A DNA stretch of 64,000 nt from Rhodospirillum sp. (GCA_013822765.1 PNKY01000006.1:62001-126000); one strand, 5' to 3'; positions 27,160-35,870 are shown, numbered from the stretch's first letter. Notes: a model not told the origin generated them from the letters alone. Program-made: numbers and translations.

Positions 27160-28572
27160 ATGTCCCTCAACGAAATGAACGCCGAGGACGGCAGCGTCCG
27201 CAGGCCCTATGCGCGCGTGGCGGACTGGCTGACGACCGTCTCGCCGGAGCAGCTGGAGCGCCGGCGGGTCGAAGCCGAGCTGTTCTACCGGCGCGGCGGC
27301 ATCACCTTCGCGGTCTATGGAGACGCGCAGGGTGAAGAGCGCATCATCCCCTACGACATCATCCCGCGCATCCTCTCGACCCAGGAATGGTCCAAGCTCG
27401 CGGCCGGGCTCGAGCAGCGGGTCAAGGCGCTCAACGCCTATCTGCGCGACATCTATGGGCCGCAGGAAATCCTGAAGGCGGGCATCGTGCCGCCCTACCT
27501 GGTGTGGCGCAACCCGGCGTTCCGGCCGGAGATGTGCGGGGTCGAGGCGCCGCACGGCGTCTACATCCACATCGGCGGCATCGACATCGTGCGGGTGGAT
27601 GCCGAGGATTTCTATGTGCTGGAGGACAATGCGCGCACGCCCTCCGGCGTCTCCTACATGCTGGGCGGGCGCGAGATCTCGATTCGCCTGATGCCGGAGC
27701 TGTTCCGATCGCACCGCGTGGCGCCGGTGGAGAACTATCCCAACGAGTTGCTGGCGACGCTGCAATCGGTGGCGCCGCGCGGCGCCACCGGCGATCCGAC
27801 CATCGCGCTGCTGACACCGGGGCAATACAACTCCGCCTTCTACGAGCATTCGTTCCTGGCCGACGCGATGGGCGTGGAGCTGGTCGAGGGCTATGACCTC
27901 TTCGCGCGCGACGACGTCGTCTATATGCGCACCACCGAGGGGCCGAAACGGGTCGACGTGATCTATCGCCGGATCGACGACGACTTCATCGACCCGCTGG
28001 TGTTCCGGCCGGATTCGGCGCTGGGCGTGCCTGGCCTCTACGGCGCCTACGTTGCCGGCAACGTCACCATCGCCAACGCGATGGGCACGGGCGCCGCGGA
28101 CGACAAGGTTATCTACTCCTATGTGCCCGAGTTCATACGGTTCTATCTGGGCGAGAAGCCGATCCTCAAGAACGTGCAGACCTGGCGCTGCTACGAAGCC
28201 GACGACCTGAAATATGTCCTCGATCACCTCGCGGAGCTGGTGGTGAAGGAAGTGCACGGTTCCGGCGGCTACGGCATGCTGGTCGGGCCGCACGCCACCA
28301 AGGAGCAGCGCGCGGAGTTCGCGGAGCGGTTGAAGGCGCATCCGGACAATTACATTGCGCAGCCGACGCTGGCGCTCTCCACCTGCCCCACCTTCGTCAA
28401 CAACGGCATAGCCCCTCGGCACGTCGACCTGCGGCCGTTCGTGCTGACCGGCGCCAATGGCGTTCGGATCGTGCCGGGTGGCCTAACCCGCGTCGCGCTG
28501 CGCGAAGGCTCGCTGGTGGTCAATTCCAGCCAGGGCGGCGGTACCAAGGACACCTGGGTCATCGAATGCTGA
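27160..28572 (+). CDS. Circularly permuted type 2 ATP-grasp protein (Anbu operon)
   Basis: Predicted peptide or amide ligase of the circularly permuted ATP-grasp family (470 residues). Characteristic stretches are FYRRGGITFAVYGD, PYDIIPRILSTQEW, AYLRDIYGPQEIL, PHGVYIHIGGIDIVR, FYVLEDNARTPSGVSYML, and near the C-terminus VVKEVHGSGGYGMLVGP and FIAQPT-like NYIAQPTLALSTCPT. It is the first gene of a four-gene set with alpha-E, transglutaminase and Anbu, a conserved neighbourhood proposed to make and remove peptide modifications. The next gene overlaps it by 7 nt. The substrate is unknown. Confidence 0.92.
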   Translation: MSLNEMNAEDGSVRRPYARVADWLTTVSPEQLERRRVEAELFYRRGGITFAVYGDAQGEERIIPYDIIPRILSTQEWSKLAAGLEQRVKALNAYLRDIYGPQEILKAGIVPPYLVWRNPAFRPEMCGVEAPHGVYIHIGGIDIVRVDAEDFYVLEDNARTPSGVSYMLGGREISIRLMPELFRSHRVAPVENYPNELLATLQSVAPRGATGDPTIALLTPGQYNSAFYEHSFLADAMGVELVEGYDLFARDDVVYMRTTEGPKRVDVIYRRIDDDFIDPLVFRPDSALGVPGLYGAYVAGNVTIANAMGTGAADDKVIYSYVPEFIRFYLGEKPILKNVQTWRCYEADDLKYVLDHLAELVVKEVHGSGGYGMLVGPHATKEQRAEFAERLKAHPDNYIAQPTLALSTCPTFVNNGIAPRHVDLRPFVLTGANGVRIVPGGLTRVALREGSLVVNSSQGGGTKDTWVIEC

Positions 28573-29507
28573 GCCGCACCGCCGACAGCCTGTACTGGTT
28601 CTCGCGCTACGTCGAACGGGCCGACTACCTGGCGCGCATGCTGGAAGCGGCGATGCGCCTGTCGTCGCTGCCGATCCGGCGCGAGGACGCCGAGAGCGAG
28701 TGGGCCAGCGCGCTGGCGACCGCCGGCTGCATGGCGGATTTCGAATCGCTCTATGACCGCGTGTCGCCAGCCAAGGTCACGCGGTTCCTGGCCTTTTCTA
28801 AGCGCAACCCGACCTCGATCCGCAATTGCCTGCGCATCGCGCGGCGCAACGCGCGGCAGGTGCGCACCGCCCTGACCGCGGAGATGTGGGACACCATCAA
28901 CAGCGCCTGGCTGGAACTGAACCGGCTGGATTTCGACAACATGGACGCGAGCGCGATGGCGCGCTTCCTGGAATGGGTGAAGGAGATCTCGCTTCGCATC
29001 GACGGGTCGGGCTATCGCACCATGTTGCGCAACGACGCCTACTCGTTCGCGCGGCTCGGCATCTTCCTGGAGCGGGCGGACAACACGGCGCGCATCCTCG
29101 ACGTCAAGTATCACGTGCTGCTGCCGGAGAATGTCGAGGTCGGCGGCGGGCTCGATTATTCGCAATGGGCGGCGATCCTGCGCGCGGTCTCGGCCCTCAC
29201 CGCCTATCACCACGTCTATCACGAGAGCCTAAAGCCGCTGCGCATCGCCGACCTGATGCTGCTAAACGACAAGATGCCGCGCTCGCTCGCCTCGTGCTAT
29301 CGCGCGATCTGCGCGAACCTCGACAGCCTTGCAGGGACGTACGGCAAGCAAGGCGAGGCGCAGCGCCTGGCGCGCAGCATGCGCAACCGGCTGGACAATG
29401 CGCGCATCGAGCAGATCTTCGAATCCGGGCTGCACGAGTTCTGCGAAAACGCGATCAAGGACAACGGCCGCCTCGGCGCGGTCATCGCCGAGCAATACCT
29501 GGTCTAG
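28566..29507 (+). CDS. Alpha-E domain protein (DUF403)
   Basis: A 313-residue, mainly helical protein of the alpha-E family, recognised from MLSRTADSLYWFSRYVERADYLARMLEA, NARQVRTALTAEMWDTINSAW, and LGIFLERADNTARILDVKYHVLLP. The conserved Glu/Arg pairs (YVERAD, LERADNTAR) are typical. It always travels with the ATP-grasp and transglutaminase genes; a catalytic role is not established. Its start overlaps the ATP-grasp stop (28566-28572), so translation is coupled. It precedes the transglutaminase gene by 11 nt. Confidence 0.92.
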   Translation: MLSRTADSLYWFSRYVERADYLARMLEAAMRLSSLPIRREDAESEWASALATAGCMADFESLYDRVSPAKVTRFLAFSKRNPTSIRNCLRIARRNARQVRTALTAEMWDTINSAWLELNRLDFDNMDASAMARFLEWVKEISLRIDGSGYRTMLRNDAYSFARLGIFLERADNTARILDVKYHVLLPENVEVGGGLDYSQWAAILRAVSALTAYHHVYHESLKPLRIADLMLLNDKMPRSLASCYRAICANLDSLAGTYGKQGEAQRLARSMRNRLDNARIEQIFESGLHEFCENAIKDNGRLGAVIAEQYLV

Positions 29508-29518
29508 GCACATCCATC

Positions 29519-30346
29519 ATGCGCATCGCCATCCGTCATCGTACCCACTACGCCTATGGCAGCCCGGCCAAGTCGGTCATGCAGCTCCTGCGGCTGACGC
29601 CGCGCAATTACGACGGCCAGAATGTGAAACACTGGCGCATCGACCTCAATTGCGACGGCGCGCTGAAGGCGGGCGAGGATCCGTTCGGGAATTTGACCCA
29701 CACGCTGGCCCTGGCCGGCCCGATCTCCGACCTCGAAGTCATGGTTGAGGGCGAGGTGGAGACCGAGGATCGCCACGGCATCGTGCGCGGCACTTATGAG
29801 AGGTTTCCCGTAGGGCTCTATCTGCGCGAGACGCCACTGACCGCGGTCGATCCGGCGCTGAAGGAGTTCGCGCACGACGTGACCGCCGAGGCGAGCAAGG
29901 ATCGGCTGGAACTGCTGCATTGCCTGCTGATCGGCATCTACACCACGGTCAAGTTCGACACCACGCCGACCAACACCGCGACGCCGGCGACTGAATCCTT
30001 CAAGTTGAAACGCGGCGTGTGCCAAGACCTGACGCACATCTTCCTCGCCTGCGCGCGCCATCTCGGCGTGCCGGCGCGCTATGTCGGCGGCTACATGCTG
30101 CGCAACGACGGCGTGACGCAGCAGGAGGCCGGCCACGCCTGGGCCGAAGCCGATGTCGAAGGGCTTGGTTGGGTCGGCTTCGATCCGGCCAACGGCATCT
30201 GCCCCACCGAAGGCCATGTGCGGGTGGCGAGCGGCCTCGACTATCTCGGCGCCGCGCCGATCCGCGGCACCCGCCAGGGCGGCGCCGATGAGCAGATGCG
30301 TGTCGCCGTCCAGATCAACCAGGCGCGGTCGCAGTGGCAAAGTTGA
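29519..30346 (+). CDS. Transglutaminase-like cysteine peptidase (Anbu operon)
   Basis: A 275-residue protein with the bacterial transglutaminase N-terminal beta domain (MRIAIRHRTHYAYGSPAKSVMQLLRLTPR) and the papain-like core. The catalytic triad is C168 (KRGVCQDLTH), H206 (EAGHAWAE) and D222 (GFDPANG). Such enzymes mostly act as peptidases or amidases in bacteria. No signal peptide is seen, so it should act in the cytosol with the ATP-grasp and Anbu proteins; it may reverse the ligase reaction (inference). The ATG at 29519 lies 11 nt after the alpha-E stop. Confidence 0.92.
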   Translation: MRIAIRHRTHYAYGSPAKSVMQLLRLTPRNYDGQNVKHWRIDLNCDGALKAGEDPFGNLTHTLALAGPISDLEVMVEGEVETEDRHGIVRGTYERFPVGLYLRETPLTAVDPALKEFAHDVTAEASKDRLELLHCLLIGIYTTVKFDTTPTNTATPATESFKLKRGVCQDLTHIFLACARHLGVPARYVGGYMLRNDGVTQQEAGHAWAEADVEGLGWVGFDPANGICPTEGHVRVASGLDYLGAAPIRGTRQGGADEQMRVAVQINQARSQWQS

Positions 30347-30373
30347 GTGCGCTAGCGGCGCCACCTCGCCTGG

Positions 30374-30484
30374 CGTCACCCCGCCGACGAATGTCGGCCT
30401 GCGCCGACTGGCCTTGAGCCGGCTCCATTCTTTCGCTGCTCTTGCGGTTCGCCGATGGATCCCGGCTCAAAGCCGGGATGACGG
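30374..30484. repeat. Palindromic intergenic element, related type
   Basis: The gap between the transglutaminase and Anbu genes begins GCGTCACCCC and ends with ATCCCGGCT (30459-30467) paired with AGCCGGGAT (30471-30479) and GATGACGG. A second hairpin, GCCGAC-GAAT-GTCGGC, lies at 30383-30398. The inverted CGTCA...TGACG ends and inner hairpins resemble the elements at 3154 and 42479, though the interior differs. It lies inside an operon. Confidence 0.5.
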
Positions 30485-30539
30485 TGGAGTATGGACGGCC
30501 ATCGCGCTATAAATCCCCGACTGATTCGAAGGACGTCGC

Positions 30540-31289
30540 ATGACCTATTGCGTCGGGTTGCTGGTGCGCGAAGGGCTGGTGATGATTTCCGATACCCGCA
30601 CCAATGCGGGGATCGACAACATCGCTTCGTTCCGCAAGCTGCATGTGTTCGAGGACCCGGGCGAACGGGTGCTGACGTTGGCCAGCTCGGGCAATCTCTC
30701 CATCACGCAATCGGTGCTGTCGCTGCTGAACGAGGGCTTCACGCATCCGGATACCGGCGAAACCCTGATGCTATCCAAGTGCGAGACCATGTTCCAGGCG
30801 GCGCAGCTGGTCGGACGCGCGGTGCGGGAGGTCTACAAGGTCGACGGGCCGACCCTCGAGCAGCAGGGCGGCCGCTTCGAGGTCTCGTTCCTGCTGGGCG
30901 GGCAGATGAAGGAGCGCCGCCTCCGGCTCTACATGATCTATGCCGCGGGCAACTTCATCGAGGCCACATCGGACACGCCGTTCCTGCAGATCGGCGAGAC
31001 AAAATATGGCAAGCCGATCCTCGACCGTGCCGTCACCTTCAACACCGATCTCTATGACGCGCTGAAGATCGGACTGATCTCGATGGATTCGACCATGCGA
31101 TCCAACCTCGCGGTCGGGCTGCCGATCGATATCATGATCCTGAAGCGCGACGCCTTGCAGACCGAGCTCAAATACCGCGTCGAGGCGGGCGAACCCTATT
31201 TCGAGGACCTGCGCCACCGCTGGTCGGAGGCGCTGAAGACCGCGCATCTCGCGATTCCGCGGCCGAACTACACCACGCCGAAATCCTGA
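30540..31289 (+). CDS. Anbu proteasome-like peptidase
   Basis: Ancestral-beta-subunit (Anbu) member of the Ntn-hydrolase proteasome family, 249 residues. The sequence begins M-TYCVGLLVREGLVMISDTR, so after Met removal Thr2 becomes the N-terminal nucleophile; D18 and K33 complete the active site. The later YKVDGPTLEQQGGRFEVSFLLGGQ and SMDSTMRSNLAVGLPID segments are typical of Anbu, and the length matches (about 240-250), longer than HslV. It follows the transglutaminase by 193 nt, a gap holding a palindromic element, and has AAGGA before its ATG. It likely works with the ATP-grasp/alpha-E/transglutaminase proteins; the substrate is unknown. Confidence 0.93.
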   Translation: MTYCVGLLVREGLVMISDTRTNAGIDNIASFRKLHVFEDPGERVLTLASSGNLSITQSVLSLLNEGFTHPDTGETLMLSKCETMFQAAQLVGRAVREVYKVDGPTLEQQGGRFEVSFLLGGQMKERRLRLYMIYAAGNFIEATSDTPFLQIGETKYGKPILDRAVTFNTDLYDALKIGLISMDSTMRSNLAVGLPIDIMILKRDALQTELKYRVEAGEPYFEDLRHRWSEALKTAHLAIPRPNYTTPKS

Positions 31290-31351
31290 CATATTCTGGC
31301 AGCAGGCTGGAATAGCATCGCCTCAGTTGGATTTCAGACCCGGAGGCTCCT

Positions 31352-31981
31352 ATGGACAAGATCGTCTTCCACCACGCGCCGATGTCGCGCAGCAACATCG
31401 TGCATTGGATGTTCGAGGAGCTGGGCGTGCCCTACGAGCTGCACGCCCTGAGCCTGGACAAGGGCGATCACAAGAAGCCCGAGTATCTCGCCGTCAATCC
31501 CGTCGGCAAGGTGCCGGCGATCACGCACCAGGGCGTGACGATCACCGAGGCGGCCGCGATCTGCGCCTATCTGGCGGACGAGTTCCCTGCGGCGAAACTG
31601 GCGGTACCGGTCGGCACGCCGCAGCGCGGGCTCTATCTCAAATGGCTGTTCTACAGTCCGAGCTGCCTCGAGACGGCGATGATCGACAATGGCAACAATC
31701 GCCCGCCGGTGCCGCCGCGCCAGTCATCCTACGGTGATTTCGACACGGTGATGGACACGGTCGCGCAGGCGGTGAAGGACGGCCCCTATCTGCTTGGCCC
31801 GCAATTCACCTCTGCCGACGTCGTGCTCGGCTCCTGCCTGCAGTACGGCATCCTGACCAAGGCGCTGCCCGAGCGGCCGGAGTTCGCCGCCTATCTCAAG
31901 CGGCTGACCGCGCGCCCGGCGTTGCAGCGTTCGTTCGCGAAGAACCAGGCGTTGTTCGCTGAGCTGCATCCGACTGGCTGA
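31352..31981 (+). CDS. Glutathione S-transferase family protein
   Basis: A 209-residue GST. The N-terminal thioredoxin fold has MDKIVFHHAPMSRSNIVHWMFEELGVPYEL, with a Ser at the usual catalytic position (MSRS), and the NPVGKVPAI cis-Pro loop followed by TEAAAICAYLAD for glutathione binding. The helical C-terminal domain ends with FAAYLKRLTARPALQRS. It has a good GGAGG at 31342. It lies 62 nt after Anbu on the same strand, so co-transcription is possible, but GSTs are not a standard part of the Anbu set. Confidence 0.9.
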   Translation: MDKIVFHHAPMSRSNIVHWMFEELGVPYELHALSLDKGDHKKPEYLAVNPVGKVPAITHQGVTITEAAAICAYLADEFPAAKLAVPVGTPQRGLYLKWLFYSPSCLETAMIDNGNNRPPVPPRQSSYGDFDTVMDTVAQAVKDGPYLLGPQFTSADVVLGSCLQYGILTKALPERPEFAAYLKRLTARPALQRSFAKNQALFAELHPTG

Positions 31982-31988
31982 TCGGAAT

Positions 31989-32234
31989 TCAGAAAGGACA
32001 TTTCTCGCGGCCGCAGCGGCTGGCGCCGACGGCGGGGACATAGGCGTTGCAGATCAGGCATTGCTTCATGTCCTCGATCGGCTTGGCCGGCTGATTCTTC
32101 TTCGCGCGGGTGCGCGGATTGCGGTCGAGCTCGGCCTGGTCGCGGCGCTTGATCTGGCTGCGGCGATAGAACCACCAGAGGGCGCCGACGACGAGGACGA
32201 GGACAAAAAGCTTGGACAGGCTCGGGGTAAACAT
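31989..32234 (-). CDS. Small membrane protein with C-terminal Cys cluster
   Basis: An 81-residue protein with one N-terminal transmembrane helix (about 7-23) followed by a basic linker and a small zinc-ribbon-like end with four Cys (C59, C62, C74, C79; pattern CLIC and CGREKC). It resembles the PP0621-type small proteins of proteobacteria that carry MKQCLICNAYVP-type motifs. The function is unknown. It ends 8 bp from the GST stop (convergent). It lies 42 nt downstream of the TrmN6-like gene on the same strand and is probably the last gene of that operon. Confidence 0.75.
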   Translation of the reverse strand: MFTPSLSKLFVLVLVVGALWWFYRRSQIKRRDQAELDRNPRTRAKKNQPAKPIEDMKQCLICNAYVPAVGASRCGREKCPF

Positions 32235-32275
32235 CGGGCCATTTAGCGGCGGGCATCGCGCCGGGTCAAGGTAAG

Positions 32276-33034
32276 CTAGGCGCCGACAATCATCGGCAGC
32301 GCGGCGCCGTCGCGCAAGATCTGCTGCAACGTCGGCGAGAAGCTGCCGTCGGCTTCGTGCACGATGAGGCCCGGCAGCAGGATCGCCGGCAGCCGCTGAT
32401 CCAGACGGCCGGTCACGATCGCGCGATGCGCGGCGGCGCCCGCTTTGGGATGCAGCGGCAGGATCGCAATGCCGCCGCAGCGGCCGCCCAGCAGCGCCAG
32501 CAGTTCCGGCAGCCGGTCGGCGCGGTGGATGAAGGTGATGGTGCCGCCGGGCCGTGTCGCCTTCGCGGCGGCGGCGACCCAGGCCGCGAGATCGGCGTCG
32601 CCCTCGATGTTCGCCAGCGCCTTGATCGGATTCTCCGAAGGCGTGGCGGCGCCGCGTTTCAGGTACGGCGGATTGACCATCACATGATCCGCCGGCCTGG
32701 CGTAGATCGGGAGCATGCGATCGAGGATGTCGCCGGCGATGAAATTCACGCGGTCGGCGAGGGCGTTCTCCTGCGCGTTGCGGTTGGCGAGCTCCGCGAG
32801 ATCGGGTTGCAGGTCGATACCGGCGCACTGCACGTCCGCCACACGCCGCGCCAGGCACAGCGCTGCTGTGCCGACGCCGCAGCCGAGATCGGCCACGCGC
32901 TCGCCCGGCTCGGCCGGGCACGCGGCGGCCAGCAGGATGGGATCGATCGCGACGCGATAGCCGACGGCCGGTTGGTGCAGGGTCACGCGCCCGCCGAGCA
33001 CGCTGTCGAGAGTGGTCGATGGCGCGTCGTTCAT
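32276..33034 (-). CDS. TrmN6-family SAM-dependent methyltransferase
   Basis: A 252-residue Rossmann methyltransferase with the SAM motif VADLGCGVGTAALCLA, acidic GIDLQPDL, and the catalytic MVNPPYLKRG (NPPY) motif of N6-adenine and N5-glutamine methylases. It matches proteins called tRNA1(Val) (adenine37-N6)-methyltransferase. The start is the ATG at 33034, overlapping the ASCH gene stop. It lies in the alphaproteobacterial neighbourhood of DUF2007 and ispB. The RNA target is inferred from family only. Confidence 0.87.
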   Translation of the reverse strand: MNDAPSTTLDSVLGGRVTLHQPAVGYRVAIDPILLAAACPAEPGERVADLGCGVGTAALCLARRVADVQCAGIDLQPDLAELANRNAQENALADRVNFIAGDILDRMLPIYARPADHVMVNPPYLKRGAATPSENPIKALANIEGDADLAAWVAAAAKATRPGGTITFIHRADRLPELLALLGGRCGGIAILPLHPKAGAAAHRAIVTGRLDQRLPAILLPGLIVHEADGSFSPTLQQILRDGAALPMIVGA

Positions 33035-33501
33035 GATCCCCCGGTCGGATAGATGAGCGCAAATCGCTCGAGGATGACGGGCATGTCGTTGCTCGGCGCG
33101 CGCCCGAGCGCTTCGCAGCGGCGCGAGAAGTAGGTCCAATGCGCAGCGCGCCAATAGTCCAGCGAGCCGTCGCCCTCGCCCTCCGCCGCCGCGAAGTCGG
33201 CATCGACCTCGCCATAGGGACGGATCTCGACCCGCATGGTGCGGATGATGAGCAGCGGCGCGCCGGCATGGTCGGTCACAAGACTGTAACCGCCCTGCAC
33301 CGGCATCATGGTCGGGTCATCCTCGGCGTCCCACAGCAGGCCGGCGGTCGCGCGCTTCGGTCCGTGCAGCACCAGGTCGGCGAGGTCGCGCGCCAGGGCC
33401 TCGCTGTCGCCGAAATGCCAGACCTGATAGTCGGCGGTCGTAGATAAGTCGGGGACCGCGCAGCAGGCCGATTGCCAGAAATCACGTTGCCGCGCCTGCA
33501 T
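33031..33501 (-). CDS. ASCH-domain protein
   Basis: A 156-residue protein of the ASCH fold, related to PUA and thought to bind RNA or nucleotides. Its motifs are VWHFGDSEALARDLADLVLHGPKRATAGLLWD, GGYSLVTDHAGAPLLIIRT and EGDGSLDYWRAAHWTYF. I took the ATG at 33501; a GTG at 33510 overlapping the DUF2007 stop is equally possible. It overlaps the methyltransferase gene by 4 bp (ATGA), so the three small genes form one operon. Some relatives hydrolyse N4-acetylcytidine; whether this one does is unknown. Confidence 0.82.
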   Translation of the reverse strand: MQARQRDFWQSACCAVPDLSTTADYQVWHFGDSEALARDLADLVLHGPKRATAGLLWDAEDDPTMMPVQGGYSLVTDHAGAPLLIIRTMRVEIRPYGEVDADFAAAEGEGDGSLDYWRAAHWTYFSRRCEALGRAPSNDMPVILERFALIYPTGGS

Positions 33502-33506
33502 GTCGC

Positions 33507-33740
33507 TCACAGCCACCCGCCTTGTTCCGGCTCGTACCATTCCTTGGCGCTCTTCAGGATGCCGACCGCATCGTCATATTCGTCGTCCGCCACCATCAGG
33601 CGCTGAGGTAATACGCCGATGCTGCCTTGGACGATGCTGGCGTGGGTGTCGAACAGGAAAGCTGTGACGCCGCCATCGGACAGCAGGGCGGTCAGGAAGG
33701 ACAGGCGGACGGGATCGGTGCTGCGCGCGATCTCTTTCAC
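33507..33740 (-). CDS. DUF2007 family protein
   Basis: A 77-residue protein of the DUF2007 (GlnB-fold-like putative signal-transducing) family: MKEIARSTDPVRLSFLTALLSDGGVTAFLFDTH, then LPQRLMVADDEYDDAVGIL. It starts at a GTG (33740). It heads a minus-strand operon with the ASCH and TrmN6-like genes and diverges from ispB, a very common arrangement in alphaproteobacteria. The function is unknown. Confidence 0.85.
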   Translation of the reverse strand: MKEIARSTDPVRLSFLTALLSDGGVTAFLFDTHASIVQGSIGVLPQRLMVADDEYDDAVGILKSAKEWYEPEQGGWL

Positions 33741-33924
33741 GCCTTGTTCACTCCGTTGTTCTTTGGGGTCTTTACCATAGGGCTGCGTCGATTGTTGTCA
33801 TTGCGTTCCCATAGCCGGCCATTATGCTGCGAACCGGCGTCCCGCACCATTCGATTGCGTGGCCGGGACGGTGCAGTGCGACTGGTTCGAGGCGGTGCCT
33901 GCGGCGCCGCCGGAAAGGGATTGC

Positions 33925-34944
33925 GTGGCGGTCATCGTCAATCTGGAAACCGGGCGGGACAAGCAGCCGGACGCGCTGGAACGCCTGACCCAGCTGGTGC
34001 GCGACGACCTGGACCGGGTCAACGAGCTGATCCTCCAGAACATGCAAAGCCCGGTCGCGCTGATCCCCCAATTGGCCGGCCATATCATCGCGGCGGGCGG
34101 CAAGCGGCTGCGGCCGGTGCTCACCCTCGCCGCCGCCAGGCTGTGCGGACATCCCGGCGCGCGGGCAGCGGGGCTCGCGGCCTGCGTCGAGTTCATCCAC
34201 ACCGCCACCTTGCTGCACGACGACGTGGTCGACGAGAGCGACCTCCGGCGCGGCTCGGCTTCGGCCAATGTCCTCTGGGGCAACAAGGCAAGCGTGCTGG
34301 TCGGCGACTTCCTATTCAGCCGCGCCTTCCAGCTGATGGTCGCGGACGGGTCGCTGCGCATCCTCGATATCCTGTGCGGCGCGTCCGCCAAGATCGCGGA
34401 AGGCGAGGTGCTGCAGCTGATGACCAGCAACGACACTGCGACCACCGAGCAGGCCTATCTCGAAGTCATCAAGGGCAAGACCGCCATCCTGTTCTCGGCG
34501 GCGTGCGAAGTCGGCGCCGTGCTGGCCGACCGGCCGAAGCGCGAGCAGGAGGCGCTGGCGAGCTTCGGGCTCAATCTCGGCATCGCGTTCCAGCTGATTG
34601 ACGATGCGCTCGACTATTCGGCCAAGCAGGAAGCGCTGGGCAAGACGGTCGGCGACGATTTCCGCGAGGGCAAGATCACCCTGCCCGTCATTCTCGCCTT
34701 TCTGCGCGGCGACGAGATGGAGCGCGAGTTCTGGCGCCGCACCCTGGAGCGGCAGGAGCAGACCGATGCCGACCTCGCCGAAGCGCAGCGCCTGATCGCC
34801 AAGCACAACGCCCTCAGCGACACCGTGCAGCGCGCCAGCCACTATGGCGCAATGGCGCGCGACGCGCTTGGCATCTTCCCCGACAGCGCCGACAAGCGCG
34901 CGCTGATCGAGGTGGTCGACTTCTGCATCCGCCGGGGGCACTAG
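33925..34944 (+). CDS. ispB: Polyprenyl diphosphate synthase (octaprenyl/decaprenyl type)
   Basis: Makes the long isoprenoid side chain of ubiquinone from farnesyl diphosphate and IPP. 339 residues from the GTG at 33925, which has GGAAAGGGA upstream; an open frame extends to 33859 without support. It has the first aspartate-rich motif LLHDDVVDES (97-106), GGKRLRPVL for IPP binding, SVLVGDFLFSRAF, KTAILF, and the second Asp motif LIDDALDYS. It diverges from the DUF2007 operon. Its stop TAG is directly followed by the LysR reading frame. Confidence 0.93.
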   Translation: MAVIVNLETGRDKQPDALERLTQLVRDDLDRVNELILQNMQSPVALIPQLAGHIIAAGGKRLRPVLTLAAARLCGHPGARAAGLAACVEFIHTATLLHDDVVDESDLRRGSASANVLWGNKASVLVGDFLFSRAFQLMVADGSLRILDILCGASAKIAEGEVLQLMTSNDTATTEQAYLEVIKGKTAILFSAACEVGAVLADRPKREQEALASFGLNLGIAFQLIDDALDYSAKQEALGKTVGDDFREGKITLPVILAFLRGDEMEREFWRRTLERQEQTDADLAEAQRLIAKHNALSDTVQRASHYGAMARDALGIFPDSADKRALIEVVDFCIRRGH

Positions 34945-35841
34945 CTGGCCCTGCCGTCCACCAGCGCGCTGCGCGCGCTCGATGCGGTGGCGCGACTGGG
35001 CAGCGTCACGCGGGCGGCCGCGGAACTCAACATCACGCGCAGCGCCATCAGCCATCAATTGCGATTCCTGGAGCAGGAGCTCGGTTTCGCGCTGGTCGAG
35101 CGCGACGGGCGCGGCGTTGCGCTGACGCCACGCGGCGAATCCTACGCGCGCGAGGTGCGCAAGGCGCTGCAGACCCTGTCCGACGCACGCGCCAGGTCGG
35201 CAGACGCGGCGCTCAGCGGGCGGCTGGTCATCAGCTGCGCGCCGGGCTTCGCCAGTTTCTGGCTGTGCGCGGAAATCGGTGAATTTCAGAAAGCGCACCG
35301 TCAGGCACGCATCAGCATCGTCACGCCCAAGCGTATCGACGATGTGAGCGCGGCAGGCGTCGACATCTATATCGCCTTCGGTCAGCGCGAATGGGGCGGC
35401 AAATGGTATGAGCTGCTCGCCAACCTGCATGAGACGCCGGTATGTTCGCCGACCCTGATCAATGCGAGTGGCGGTCTTGCGGAACCGAACGACCTGGCGA
35501 AAGTAACTCTGCTGCACCTCGGCGACCACAGTGACTGGACGCAATGGCTGTCGGCTGCCGAAGCCGACGAGGTCGATCCGGCACAGGGCATCGTCTTTTC
35601 CGACATGCATCTCGTGATCGCGGCTGCGTTGGCCGGCCAGGGCGTCGCGATCGGCGATCCGATTATCGCCGGCGGCGCTCTCTCCGCTGGCCGGCTGGTC
35701 CGGCCGTTCGCGCTCGCGGTCCGTGCCGACAGCTCCTACTACCTGGTCGCCGACCGCGGACGGCTGAAGCAGCCGCTCGTGAAGGCATTCCGGAGCTGGA
35801 TCAAGGGCAGGCTGGCTGCCGCCGAGACGGCTGGTGCGTAA
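34945..35841 (+). CDS. LysR-family (GcvA-like) transcriptional regulator, start codon uncertain
   Basis: Wing-helix regulator with ligand-binding C-terminal domain. The HTH is LPSTSALRALDAVARLGSVTRAAAELNITRSAISHQL, the standard LysR N-terminus, and the later LVISCAPGFASFWL and VCSPTL segments are the effector domain. The first in-frame ATG/GTG/TTG is GTG 34987, which would cut away the first 14 HTH residues. The homologous part starts at CTG 34945 or 34951, directly after the ispB stop TAG in the same frame; GGGGG at 34934-34938 sits 6 nt before CTG 34945. I give 34945 as the likely CTG start (about 298 residues). It probably controls the downstream amidinohydrolase gene, which it precedes by 111 bp. 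Confidence 0.8.
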   Translation: MALPSTSALRALDAVARLGSVTRAAAELNITRSAISHQLRFLEQELGFALVERDGRGVALTPRGESYAREVRKALQTLSDARARSADAALSGRLVISCAPGFASFWLCAEIGEFQKAHRQARISIVTPKRIDDVSAAGVDIYIAFGQREWGGKWYELLANLHETPVCSPTLINASGGLAEPNDLAKVTLLHLGDHSDWTQWLSAAEADEVDPAQGIVFSDMHLVIAAALAGQGVAIGDPIIAGGALSAGRLVRPFALAVRADSSYYLVADRGRLKQPLVKAFRSWIKGRLAAAETAGA

Positions 35842-35857
35842 ATGTATCGCCGTTTGT

Positions 35858-35870
35858 TGAGTAAAACTCA
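35858..35870. promoter_or_regulatory. Candidate LysR-type binding site (T-N11-A palindrome)
   Basis: TGAGTAAAACTCA is a perfect 5-bp inverted repeat around AAA and fits the T-N11-A rule of LysR-type operators. It lies in the 111-bp AT-rich gap between the lysR gene and the DDAH-like gene, about 80 bp upstream of the latter. The binding is inference. Confidence 0.45.
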
